Shown here: positions 1-6,172 of the stretch, piece after piece
Layout: each line of letters opens with the position of its first letter
Position numbering within the stretch: position 1 is the first letter of the stretch
Assembly: GCA_947450645.1 (NCBI GenBank)
Contig: CANFWH010000015.1
Span: 1 to 47,151, forward strand
DNA length: 47,151 nt
Origin: Comamonadaceae bacterium
Lineage (GTDB): Bacteria; Pseudomonadota; Gammaproteobacteria; Burkholderiales; Burkholderiaceae_C
Direction: 5' to 3'
The notes under the pieces: generated by a model
What the model was told of the DNA's origin: nothing
The model's database searches: none
Seen by the model: only the letters and a program-made list of their open reading frames with translations
Position numbers and translations under genes: made by a program

Positions 1-132
1 GCGGCAACCGAATGGGCTTATGCCTACAATCACGACAGGCCGAGCATGGCATTGAATGGGCGTACGCCCATTCAATGCCTGCAAGCCTATTTAGTCAGCA
101 ATCATCAACCCTCTACTTTGACGTGTCGTTAA
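1..132 (+). CDS. C-terminal end of a DDE (rve-type) transposase, partial
   Basis: The frame is open from the left edge of the window and codes for 43 residues before TAA. The stretch YNHDRPSMALNGRTP is the characteristic C-terminal signature of integrase-core transposases of the IS3/IS481 type (tyrosine-Asn, Arg-Pro, Ala-Leu, Gly-x-Thr-Pro). Only the tail is present, so the catalytic DDE residues lie outside the window and the exact IS family cannot be fixed. The IS end must lie shortly after the stop, somewhere in about 133-185, where it cuts into the oppositely oriented cytochrome gene. Confidence 0.8.
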   Translation, partial: AATEWAYAYNHDRPSMALNGRTPIQCLQAYLVSNHQPSTLTCR

Positions 133-328
133 CAAAGGGGGGATTACCGGAGATTGATTCTCCAGTCATCGAATGACATAAAGAACATGACTGCTTAACG
201 AGAGCAAGGCCATCAATTTTTGGATAATTGGGAAGAGGAGGGTTGCCTCCATCACTGGTGGTGCAGCCTGCCAAAAAAAATCCCAATAAAACAGCCAAAA
301 TCCAAAAACTTTTATAAAGAATATTCAT
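113..328 (-). pseudogene. Cytochrome c-type lipoprotein, 3' end lost to the IS insertion
   Basis: From the ATG at 328 the product begins MNILYKSFW, followed by a hydrophobic segment and a lipobox (LAGC), so it is predicted to be an outer-membrane or periplasmic lipoprotein. A single heme c site, CSLCH, follows about 40 residues later. After the heme site the frame runs only about 18 codons and ends inside the transposase coding region, so the distal part of the cytochrome fold, including the usual Met axial ligand, is missing. It starts 8 bp after the stop of the cytochrome-porin gene, so the two probably formed one electron-transfer operon. An upstream ATG at 352 would overlap that gene and is less likely. 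Loss of function is inferred. Confidence 0.65.
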
Positions 329-336
329 ACAAACTT

Positions 337-1638
337 TCAAAATGCCATCCATAAATAAACGAACGTTGTATTGTTATCGCTTGCATTTCGACCTGCTCCA
401 TCGTAGTTGCTGGTAGTACCGTTGTATTGAGTGAAACGATTAAATTGCAAGCCAACTCGCATATTTTGTATAGGTAACCAAAATACCTCAGGCGTCCACA
501 TTTTTGTATTGGGTAGGTTATTGGCACTTTTCGAATAGGCGTTTGAATCTGGTGTTCCTGAAATGCTGGCATAGGCCAAGCTTGCACCATATTTCGATCG
601 GTATACGTAGCTGCTTTTCGCACGAAAAGAATTTAGCCTCGCAGGACCATCTGTGTAAGACGCTTGTTGTTGATCGTTAATATTTTCTTTGATATACCGC
701 ATCTGTACAGTAACGGTGTGTGGCTCCAGCAAGTATTGATATTGCGCATCTACACCTATATCACGGCTCTGTGTGATAGAGCTATAGAATGGCATATTGT
801 TTCCGTCCAAATTCACTCGTTTGCCATTCATACCAATAACGCCAACCATCATATTTTGCATTCCCCAGTCATGGGTATAGGCTAATCTGGCGTAAGGATT
901 TAAGCCTGACAAATATTGAAGTGGATTACTTGGGTCACCCGTTTTGCTTCCAGTGCTTAGGAAGCGAAAACCATTATTTGCTGTTTGATACGCCGTTAGC
1001 TCTGCGTACCATGATTGATTTAAATATACATATGCGCCAGTACCGGCTACTTGCAGTTGCTGTTCAAGCAGTGTGGAGTTGGGCGTGCCGGGGAAAGAGC
1101 CTGTGCTGGTGCTGAGATAAGGGTAATTCCAAGCTGGCGTAGTATTCCAAACATCTTGAACTGAAGGGTTATTGTTGAGCGTTAGTCCCCAAATTAAATC
1201 TTTCTTGGTGTCTACCTCTCGGTCAGCATAACGCATATCAAAATTGTCAGATTGCATGTGCCCCGTTTGTAACTTGTCAGTAAATTGAGCAAAACCTCCG
1301 ATGTTTTCAGTTATTTTTCCTGCAACAAATAGGCTTGCGAAATCAGCCACGATTTTGTTGTCCTTCGTAGACAACACGCCACCTTGCCCGTCGTTGTTGT
1401 TTGCAGTTTTTGTTCTATCAACTACCGCCATAACGGACAAAGGATTGGCGACTTGCACGCCATTTGTGTAGCCCGTGAGTTTGAACAAACGACCATAAGG
1501 TGTTAATTCTGGAAATTGGCCACCCGCATGGCAAGCTACGCAACTTTGTCCAGTTTGCCTAGCAAAAGAAGGAACGGCATGCGCCACCTGGGTAAGAGCT
1601 AAATACAAAAACAGTAGACTCAAATAAACTGATTTCAT
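337..1638 (-). CDS. Cyc2-like outer-membrane cytochrome c-porin fusion
   Basis: The 433-aa protein has a Sec signal peptide (cleavage near AHA, residue 21), then PSFARQTGQSCVACH with one heme c motif at C33-C36-H37, then FPELTPYGR. The remaining ~370 residues are polar/aromatic alternating sequence ending in Phe (YLWMAF), as expected of an outer-membrane beta-barrel. This order (a single N-terminal heme followed directly by a porin) and the FARQT-x3-CxxCH signature are those of the Cyc2 family of fused cytochrome-porins, some of which oxidise Fe(II) outside the cell. The wider family is not restricted to iron oxidisers, so the substrate is not assigned. A good ribosome site (AAGGGGAA) precedes the ATG. 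A perfect FNR box lies upstream and a cytochrome lipoprotein gene lies directly downstream. Confidence 0.65.
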   Translation of the reverse strand: MKSVYLSLLFLYLALTQVAHAVPSFARQTGQSCVACHAGGQFPELTPYGRLFKLTGYTNGVQVANPLSVMAVVDRTKTANNNDGQGGVLSTKDNKIVADFASLFVAGKITENIGGFAQFTDKLQTGHMQSDNFDMRYADREVDTKKDLIWGLTLNNNPSVQDVWNTTPAWNYPYLSTSTGSFPGTPNSTLLEQQLQVAGTGAYVYLNQSWYAELTAYQTANNGFRFLSTGSKTGDPSNPLQYLSGLNPYARLAYTHDWGMQNMMVGVIGMNGKRVNLDGNNMPFYSSITQSRDIGVDAQYQYLLEPHTVTVQMRYIKENINDQQQASYTDGPARLNSFRAKSSYVYRSKYGASLAYASISGTPDSNAYSKSANNLPNTKMWTPEVFWLPIQNMRVGLQFNRFTQYNGTTSNYDGAGRNASDNNTTFVYLWMAF

Positions 1639-1699
1639 TCGCTTCCCCTTTTATTGCTTTTAGTTAGATCATTTTTAAACCCATAGATCTCCGACACGT

Positions 1700-1713
1700 T
1701 TGATATAAATCAA
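1700..1713 (-). promoter_or_regulatory. FNR/Anr box of the cytochrome-porin gene
   Basis: TTGATATAAATCAA matches the FNR/CRP-superfamily consensus TTGAT-N4-ATCAA at every fixed position. It lies 62-75 bp before the ATG at 1638. A possible -10 (AATGAT, complement of 1668-1673) puts transcription start near 1661, with the box centred about -45, close to the class II activation position. Oxygen- or redox-responsive activation is inferred. Confidence 0.7.
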
Positions 1714-1762
1714 CCAATGGACTAAAAGAATGAGGTTTCCAAGTTTGCAACAGAGAATTAGT

Positions 1763-1913
1763 TGTTAGCGCTCATGCTAATCTGACCCACTTGCGCATCT
1801 TCAACTGTCCCATAGCAATGTACGTTGATCGCTTATTAACTTTGGGGTTCTTGATCTTTCGAGTGGATCGCTCTAAAGCGAGCCCATGGGTCTGATTAGC
1901 ATGAGCGCCAACA
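1763..1913. mobile_element. 151-bp insertion-sequence relic with 27-bp inverted ends
   Basis: The left end TGTTAGCGCTCATGCTAATC and the right end, ending TTAGCATGAGCGCCAACA, are inverted repeats matching at 25 of 27 positions (1763-1789 against 1887-1913). There is no coding capacity inside. The TGT...ACA termini and the GCGCTCA core resemble IS21-type ends. It is either an internally deleted IS or a MITE-like element. No target duplication is evident. The first ~60 bp are closely related to the second relic at 2891. Confidence 0.7.
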
Positions 1914-2134
1914 CAAGACTATGGACCACGAATGGTTGTTTTGGGAAAACCAAGACTTCAATCAATCGGGTATCCGGATTTTCCGGTGGATGGCCTTCAA
2001 CTTGTCTGGCTCCGAAATGTCAGGAAAGGGCTGACAGCAGACGTTCAACTTAACACCGATCAGCGGCTAGGAGTTAAACAGCCAGACGATCCCGCCTCTC
2101 AACTTGCGTTGGGTGGCATTGCCCAAAACAAACG
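1914..2134. other. Unassigned intergenic stretch between IS relic and methyltransferase pseudogene
   Basis: No convincing gene is seen here. An 81-codon plus-strand frame starting at 1932 overlaps the methyltransferase 3' end and has no recognisable motif. An inverted repeat TTGGG...CCCAA at about 2108-2125 lies just past the methyltransferase stop and might serve as its terminator. Confidence 0.4.
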
Positions 2135-2866
2135 CTACTTTGTAGCGCCATACACGGCGAAAATGCCGTACTTGTAGAAACAATCTGCATCACGGAACCC
2201 ACATTGGCTGAGGGTCTGTAACTGCTCCCAAAGACCGCTTGGTCTGTCCTCAAGATTATTTTTATATCGGTCTGGAATATCGTCGTATTTCCCGACCTCG
2301 CTTCCCCTGCCACTTATTTCTAATGTTTCATTCATCCAATTCCGCCACAGTTCAAATTGAATTTCCTCGCTATGAGCCGAACTCGGATGGACGACGTCGA
2401 TATTCAGGAACAGGCCACCGCGCTTCAATTCCTTATAGATCTTGGTGAACAATGCTGTTTTTTGCGTAAAGTCAAGATTATGAATGGCATTTGCGGAAAA
2501 GACCATGTCATATTTTCCGTCTTCCGATTGTGATTCGGAGTAATCCTCAAATGTCAGGTGGCTGAAAGAGATGTTGCTCTTGCTTTCGCTCAAATTTGCT
2601 TTTGCTCTGCTCAGCATCTCCTCGGAAGCGTCAACCAGGTAGAAATTGTTATTGGGCGCTTTGTCGTGAATTAACTTTGTAATCAACCCTTCTCAGCAAC
2701 CGAGTTCGAGTAAGTGAAGGTTCTCCAGACTCGGAAAATGAAATGCAGCAATTTCAATCAGAATTCGAATCGACCTTTGTCTTTCGAGGACGATCAAGTT
2801 TGCCGAGTCTGTGTAAAAATTGACAAAATCCTTATCGTCCCATTTGAATGTCGCGTGTTTTTTCAT
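2135..2866 (-). pseudogene. Class I SAM-dependent methyltransferase with in-frame TGA
   Basis: A ribosome site (CAGGA) and ATG at 2866 begin MKKHATFKWDDKDFVNFY. The frame stays open through HLLELGC, then meets TGA at 2695-2693, then continues EGLITKLIH...NNFYLVDASEEML...YDMVFSANAIHNLDF...LKRGGLF to the stop at 2135. The stop falls exactly at the Gly expected in SAM-binding motif I (LELGCGEG), so a GGA to TGA change would explain it. The later motifs (acidic loop VDAS, FSANAIHNL, LKRGG) are intact and the full length would be about 243 residues. The product is either lost or reduced to a re-initiated fragment without motif I. The substrate is unknown. The gene is bracketed by two IS relics. 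Confidence 0.8.
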
Positions 2867-2890
2867 CGTTTTCCTGAGAGCGGCATGTAG

Positions 2891-3018
2891 TGTTGGCGCT
2901 CACGCTAATCTGATCCACTTGCGCATCGTCAATTATCCCATACCACTGCATGTAGATTGCTTATCCACCTTGGCTTGCTTGATCTTTTGGGTAGGTCACT
3001 TTGAGATGAGCGCCGACA
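2891..3018. mobile_element. 128-bp insertion-sequence relic, related to the one at 1763
   Basis: It begins TGTTGGCGCTCACGCTAATC and ends TGAGCGCCGACA; the terminal 12 bases are inverted repeats with one mismatch. Its left part follows the relic at 1763 closely (GCTAATCTGAxCCACTTGCGCATC, then CTTGATCTTT further in), in the same orientation. It has no coding capacity and no clear target duplication. The two copies together flank the methyltransferase pseudogene. Confidence 0.65.
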
Positions 3019-3090
3019 GCCTTAAAGATCACCTCATAACTAATTGCCTTTTCAGCGCTAATCGATAGACAAATCTAGCAAAATCCACTG

Positions 3091-3110
3091 AAAAAGCCCG
3101 ACGGACTTTA
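3091..3110 (-). terminator. Probable Rho-independent terminator of the kinase/regulator operon
   Basis: Read on the minus strand, AAAGTCC-GTC-GGGCTTT forms a 7-bp stem (one G-T pair) with a 3-nt loop, followed by a short T run. It lies 76-95 bp beyond the histidine kinase stop. A second copy of the 14-mer CCCGACGGACTTTA occurs at 3156-3169, closer to the gene, but without the T run. Confidence 0.5.
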
Positions 3111-3185
3111 ATTATTTTTCCATTGCATATAAATCAATGACTTATGGCTGCGAATCCCGACGGACTTTATTCCTTCACAACAATG

Positions 3186-4304
3186 TCACAACGCGGCAGC
3201 GTAGGGCAATTCAAGGGTAATGCATAGTCCGCCGTGGTTTTTTATGGTCATGCGCGCCCCAATGACTTCGGCTCGCATCCGCATATTCGCTAAACCCAAA
3301 CCAGTGCCCACCTCTGCATCCAACAACCCGATGCCGTTATCGACCAGCATGATTTCCATGTAGGGCAATGCTGGCAGGTCTGGCTCAATAAAACGCGCAG
3401 ACACGATGACTTGCGTGGCCTTGGCGTGCTGAATCACATTGCTAAACGCTTCCATCACGATGCGCTGGATATGTTGAATTTTTTGCGGCGATAAATCTTG
3501 CACGCGCGGCAAATCGTCCACACGCCAAATAAGCTTCAGCCCCGCCGCATCCAGCCTTGGCTGCAAACGATGACGCAAACTGGCGAGTACGGCGGCCAAA
3601 TTACCGTTAACGGGTTGGATCGCATCAATGGCAATCCGCAAGCCTTGCAGTGCATCTTCCGTTTGCGTCTCTAGCTGCGCGTGCGGCGCACCCGCACGTA
3701 TCAAGCTGAGAACACCTACCAATTGCGAACCCACGGTGTCGTGAATATCTTGCATGATGCGTTGACGTTCAGTGAGTTTGGCACGCTCGGCCGCAAAGTC
3801 AGCATCCATGCGGCTTTGCAGCAATTGGTGCTGCATGATGTAAAAGCGCCTGACCACCACAAAGGTCAAACCCACATTAACTAAAAGTGCAATCAGATTG
3901 TTGGCCGTCAAGCGATGATGAGCATAACTTCTACCTAAAAAACTAGTGGAATCATAAAAGCCAAACAAACAGATGCACGTAGGAACAATCAGCCACAAAT
4001 ACAGTTTGGTGACGCGCAGTGCAAGGCGTGATGGCGGCGTGAATAACAAATTAATCACGAGCGCCGTCAATCCCAAATAAAGTCCAAACAAGCTGGCAAA
4101 TGCCGCACGCCAAGGCCAGCTGGCAAAGCTTGCGGCGTCTGCGAACAGTGGCAGTTGATGCGCGGTAAACAAAGCTTGCGCTACGGCGGCCAAAAGCAAA
4201 AAGCGCTCTCGGCTGACGCGCCATAAACCCAGCAGCAGCAAGCACATCAGCATGGATGCGCCCGTCACTAAGAGCGCGGATAAATGGTTTTCAGCAAGCA
4301 TCAT
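3186..4304 (-). CDS. Membrane sensor histidine kinase (NarX/HisKA_3 type)
   Basis: The 372-aa protein has an N-terminal half made of about five or six hydrophobic segments (residues ~8-155) with short loops and no sizeable periplasmic domain, suggesting sensing within or near the membrane. The dimerisation helix carries RQRIMQDIHDTVGSQL, with the phospho-acceptor His at residue 188 followed by Asp, as in HisKA_3 kinases. The ATPase part has an N box (EAFSNVIQHAKA), a G1 box (VDNGIGL) and a G2 box (GTGLGLANM). The start ATG overlaps the regulator stop (ATGA), so the two are translationally coupled. Divergent placement next to the lipoprotein/OmpA/CHAT genes and the shared 20-bp element suggest this pair controls that cluster; this is inference. 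Confidence 0.9.
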   Translation of the reverse strand: MMLAENHLSALLVTGASMLMCLLLLGLWRVSRERFLLLAAVAQALFTAHQLPLFADAASFASWPWRAAFASLFGLYLGLTALVINLLFTPPSRLALRVTKLYLWLIVPTCICLFGFYDSTSFLGRSYAHHRLTANNLIALLVNVGLTFVVVRRFYIMQHQLLQSRMDADFAAERAKLTERQRIMQDIHDTVGSQLVGVLSLIRAGAPHAQLETQTEDALQGLRIAIDAIQPVNGNLAAVLASLRHRLQPRLDAAGLKLIWRVDDLPRVQDLSPQKIQHIQRIVMEAFSNVIQHAKATQVIVSARFIEPDLPALPYMEIMLVDNGIGLLDAEVGTGLGLANMRMRAEVIGARMTIKNHGGLCITLELPYAAAL

Positions 4305-4936
4305 GCAATCAACCCCAAGGCTTTGGCCTCAAACACCGCTTCGGCTTTAGAGCCCACGGCCAGCTTGCCATAAATGCCGCGCACATGGGTTTGAATGGTT
4401 GAGAGTGCGACTTGCATCAACTCCGCCGATTCGGCATAGGTATAGCCACGCGAAAGCAAATTGAGTAGTTCAGATTCTTTGGGTGACAAAACACTTTGTA
4501 CAACTGGCCTAGCAGGCATCATGGTTTCCAAAAGTTTACTGGCAATCATGGGCGAGAGCGGTGTCCCGCCTTGCTCCATCGCCGCTAGCGCATCCACCAA
4601 ATCTTTATCGACGGCGTCTTTGAGTAAATAACCATTTGCCCCTGCCTCAATGCTGGCGAGCACGTTGTCCACATCGCCAAATACTGAGATCACCAAGATA
4701 TGCGCCGCCTTATCTTTTGCTCGCACAGCACGAATCAAATCCACGCCGCTACCGTCTGGCAAGCCCAAATCCACCAACCAATAATCTGGCGACTGCTGCG
4801 TGGCAAAAGCCAGCGCTTCGCCCAAACGCACCAACGCTGTCAGGCGTGCATACGGCAGACAGTGAGTCAACAAATTTTGGATGCGCGTGCGCATGAGCCC
4901 GTCATCTTCAACCAATGCGATATTCATAGCCGCCAT
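4301..4936 (-). CDS. NarL/FixJ-type response regulator
   Basis: The receiver domain starts NIALVEDDGLM, with the phospho-acceptor Asp in WLVDLGLPDGSG and the conserved Lys in GYLLKDAV. A LuxR-type HTH forms the C-terminus (LSPKESELLNLLSRGYTYAESA...STIQTHVRGIYGKL). I place the start at 4936 (MAAMNIALVEDD) because AAGGG lies just upstream; the next ATG at 4927 is possible. A longer reading frame to 5023 would run through the 20-bp element and is unlikely. The kinase follows with a 4-bp overlap. The promoter region (4937-5037) is shared with the divergent lipoprotein gene, so autoregulation through the palindrome at 4959-4980 is plausible. Confidence 0.9.
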   Translation of the reverse strand: MAAMNIALVEDDGLMRTRIQNLLTHCLPYARLTALVRLGEALAFATQQSPDYWLVDLGLPDGSGVDLIRAVRAKDKAAHILVISVFGDVDNVLASIEAGANGYLLKDAVDKDLVDALAAMEQGGTPLSPMIASKLLETMMPARPVVQSVLSPKESELLNLLSRGYTYAESAELMQVALSTIQTHVRGIYGKLAVGSKAEAVFEAKALGLIA

Positions 4937-4958
4937 TTTGCCCTTTACGTAAGCGCTG

Positions 4959-4980
4959 CGCCTCCTATAAACATAGGAGG
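4959..4980. promoter_or_regulatory. Shared palindromic element, copy 1
   Basis: CGCCTCCTATAAACATAGGA is followed here by GG, giving a perfect 8-bp dyad CCTCCTAT-AAAC-ATAGGAGG. The same 20-mer recurs exactly at 6097 and 9899. It lies between the divergent regulator and lipoprotein genes, 79 bp before the lipoprotein ATG. TATAAA (4966-4971) could act as a -10, with TTTACG (4944-4949) as a weak -35 at 16-bp spacing. It is either an operator overlapping a promoter or a special promoter core. Confidence 0.75.
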
Positions 4981-4981
4981 T

Positions 4982-5000
4982 AACCATGGGATGGTTTTTT
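4982..5000 (+). other. Leader hairpin followed by a T run
   Basis: AACCAT-GGG-ATGGTT forms a 6-bp stem directly after the palindromic element and is followed by four further T residues, so it could act as an early terminator or as a 5' stabilising stem of the lipoprotein mRNA. Which one cannot be told from sequence. Confidence 0.4.
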
Positions 5001-5037
5001 GCGAGACATGTGAAAATCAGCACAAAGGAAACATGCT

Positions 5038-5532
5038 ATGAAATTGACTCGCTTCTTCTCAATCGTTGCCGCCTGCGTTGCGACCTTACTGTCCGCGTGT
5101 GCTAGTGCCCCCGATCCGACTTCGACTGCATCAGCCAAACCACAAATCGAATTTGTAGACCTCTCGGGCTTTGACCGTCAGCTCAGCAGCTCCTTGGCTG
5201 CCAAGCTGCCCAGCGTCAATGTCGCAGTAGCTGGTAGCACGCCTGCAACGGACATACCTGAGCGTATGCAAGCGTGGCTACACGCCGTAGAAGCGGGCGG
5301 CGGCACAGTGACCGTCAGCCCACCCCAATCAACCGTCGTGGCAAAAAATCCGCTGATCTTGATTAGCATTGTGAGTGGCATTTGGAACAACATCAAAGCG
5401 GCTAAAGCCGTGCAAACTTACGAGCTGCATAAACCTGCGCAAACCTACAACGCCGAAATCGTGCTCAAGATTAGCGAACAAGGCGACCGCTTAATCGACA
5501 AAATCATCTTCACCGAAAGAAAACCATCATGA
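5038..5532 (+). CDS. Uncharacterised lipoprotein of the caspase/CHAT cluster
   Basis: The 164-aa protein has a type II signal peptide with lipobox LSAC, then a Ser/Thr/Ala/Pro-rich linker typical of lipoproteins. I recognise no domain in the rest. There is a hydrophobic stretch PLILISIVSGIWNNI near residues 104-118 and a Lys/Glu-rich C-terminus. The start is supported by AAAGGAAA eight bases upstream. It is the first gene of a unit driven from palindromic element 1 and overlaps the OmpA-family gene by 4 bp (ATGA), so the two products probably work together in the envelope. No function is proposed beyond that. Confidence 0.8.
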   Translation: MKLTRFFSIVAACVATLLSACASAPDPTSTASAKPQIEFVDLSGFDRQLSSSLAAKLPSVNVAVAGSTPATDIPERMQAWLHAVEAGGGTVTVSPPQSTVVAKNPLILISIVSGIWNNIKAAKAVQTYELHKPAQTYNAEIVLKISEQGDRLIDKIIFTERKPS

Positions 5533-6083
5533 GCACTGCCAAACATCTCCTCGCATTTTTTGCTATCAGCGCGGCCGCTCTTTGTCTGACGGGTAACGCC
5601 AGCGCTCAAGCGCCCAGCACCCAAGACATGATCGAGCAACTCAAAACCAAGCCGCCAACGCCTATGGCGGGGCGGACGCGCAGCCTCACGGGCACGCGCA
5701 ACTTGGGCGTGGACGCAGCCACAGTCCAAGAAGTAGCAGCCGAGAAAGCGTCTCTCTCGCTGCAAATTCAATTCGATTTCAACTCCGCCCGCATCAAACC
5801 CGAGAGTGGACAAGCGCTTGCCAATCTAGCCACTGCATTGAAATCCAAAGAGCTCATGGACTCCAAATTCGCCATCGAAGGCCATACCGATGCCAAGGGT
5901 GGTGCGGACTACAACCAACGCCTGTCCGAGCAACGCGCCAGTAGCGTGCGCGAGTTTTTAATAGGCAAAGGCATTGACGGCATACGTCTCTCAGCCAGTG
6001 GCAAAGGATCAACCGATCCTGCCAACAAAGACGACCCACTGGCAGCAGAAAACCGCCGCGTCAAAATCGTCAACATGCAATAA
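5529..6083 (+). CDS. OmpA-family peptidoglycan-associated protein
   Basis: The 184-aa protein carries a Sec signal peptide (cleavage near ASA-Q, residue 26), a ~60-residue linker and a C-terminal OmpA domain beginning LQIQFDFNSARIKPES. It contains the peptidoglycan-contact signature IEGHTDAKGGADYNQRLSEQRA (split: IEGHTDAKGG, then YNQRLSEQRA) and a final NRRVKI. It lacks a beta-barrel, so it is a periplasmic cell-wall-binding protein, not a porin. Translation is coupled to the lipoprotein gene. The second palindromic element begins 14 bp after its stop, just before the CHAT gene, so the three genes may be transcribed both together and from an internal promoter. OmpA-like partners would tether the system to peptidoglycan; this is inference. 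Confidence 0.9.
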   Translation: MSTAKHLLAFFAISAAALCLTGNASAQAPSTQDMIEQLKTKPPTPMAGRTRSLTGTRNLGVDAATVQEVAAEKASLSLQIQFDFNSARIKPESGQALANLATALKSKELMDSKFAIEGHTDAKGGADYNQRLSEQRASSVREFLIGKGIDGIRLSASGKGSTDPANKDDPLAAENRRVKIVNMQ

Positions 6084-6096
6084 AAATGGTGCTGCT

Positions 6097-6116
6097 CGCC
6101 TCCTATAAACATAGGA
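6097..6116. promoter_or_regulatory. Shared palindromic element, copy 2
   Basis: It is an exact 20-base copy of the element at 4959 (dyad TCCTAT-AAAC-ATAGGA), 76 bp before the CHAT gene ATG. No good -35 lies 16-18 bp upstream of its TATAAA, because the OmpA stop codon falls there, so activator dependence is possible. A small hairpin GCCAA-N7-TTGGC (6119-6135) follows at once in the leader. Confidence 0.75.
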
Positions 6117-6172
6117 TAGCCAAAAACGCATTGGCGCGAAACAATCAAGGCTCATTGATAGACGGAGCCACC

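Noticed and set aside
2043-2114. Integron attC-like boxes (GTTCAAC ... GCGTTGGGT) beside the methyltransferase gene
   Set aside because: The outer boxes fit RYYYAAC and GTTRRRY, but the inner sequences show no L-box complementarity and no integrase or further cassette is visible, so it is probably coincidence.
1932-2177. 81-codon plus-strand frame
   Set aside because: It has no recognisable motif, no strong ribosome site, and overlaps the 3' end of the methyltransferase on the other strand.
2693-2695. Selenocysteine reading of the TGA in the methyltransferase
   Set aside because: The position is the motif I glycine, not a redox or nucleophilic site, and no selenocysteine insertion hairpin is evident; a nonsense change is simpler.
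4961-4980. Palindrome CCTCCTAT-AAAC-ATAGGAGG as a transcription terminator
   Set aside because: It is not followed by a T run on either strand and recurs at promoters of three units at fixed distance from the start codon.
4986-5102. Small leader ORF with an excellent AGGAGG ribosome site in front of the lipoprotein gene
   Set aside because: The site is part of the palindromic element and is not shared by copies 2 and 3; if TATAAA is a -10 the AGGAGG would lie at the very 5' end of the mRNA. It is noted only as a possible leader peptide.
6086-6172. N-terminal extension of the CHAT protein starting at 6086
   Set aside because: It would translate through the shared 20-bp element and lacks a signal peptide at its start; ATG 6173 has GGAG upstream and begins an export signal.
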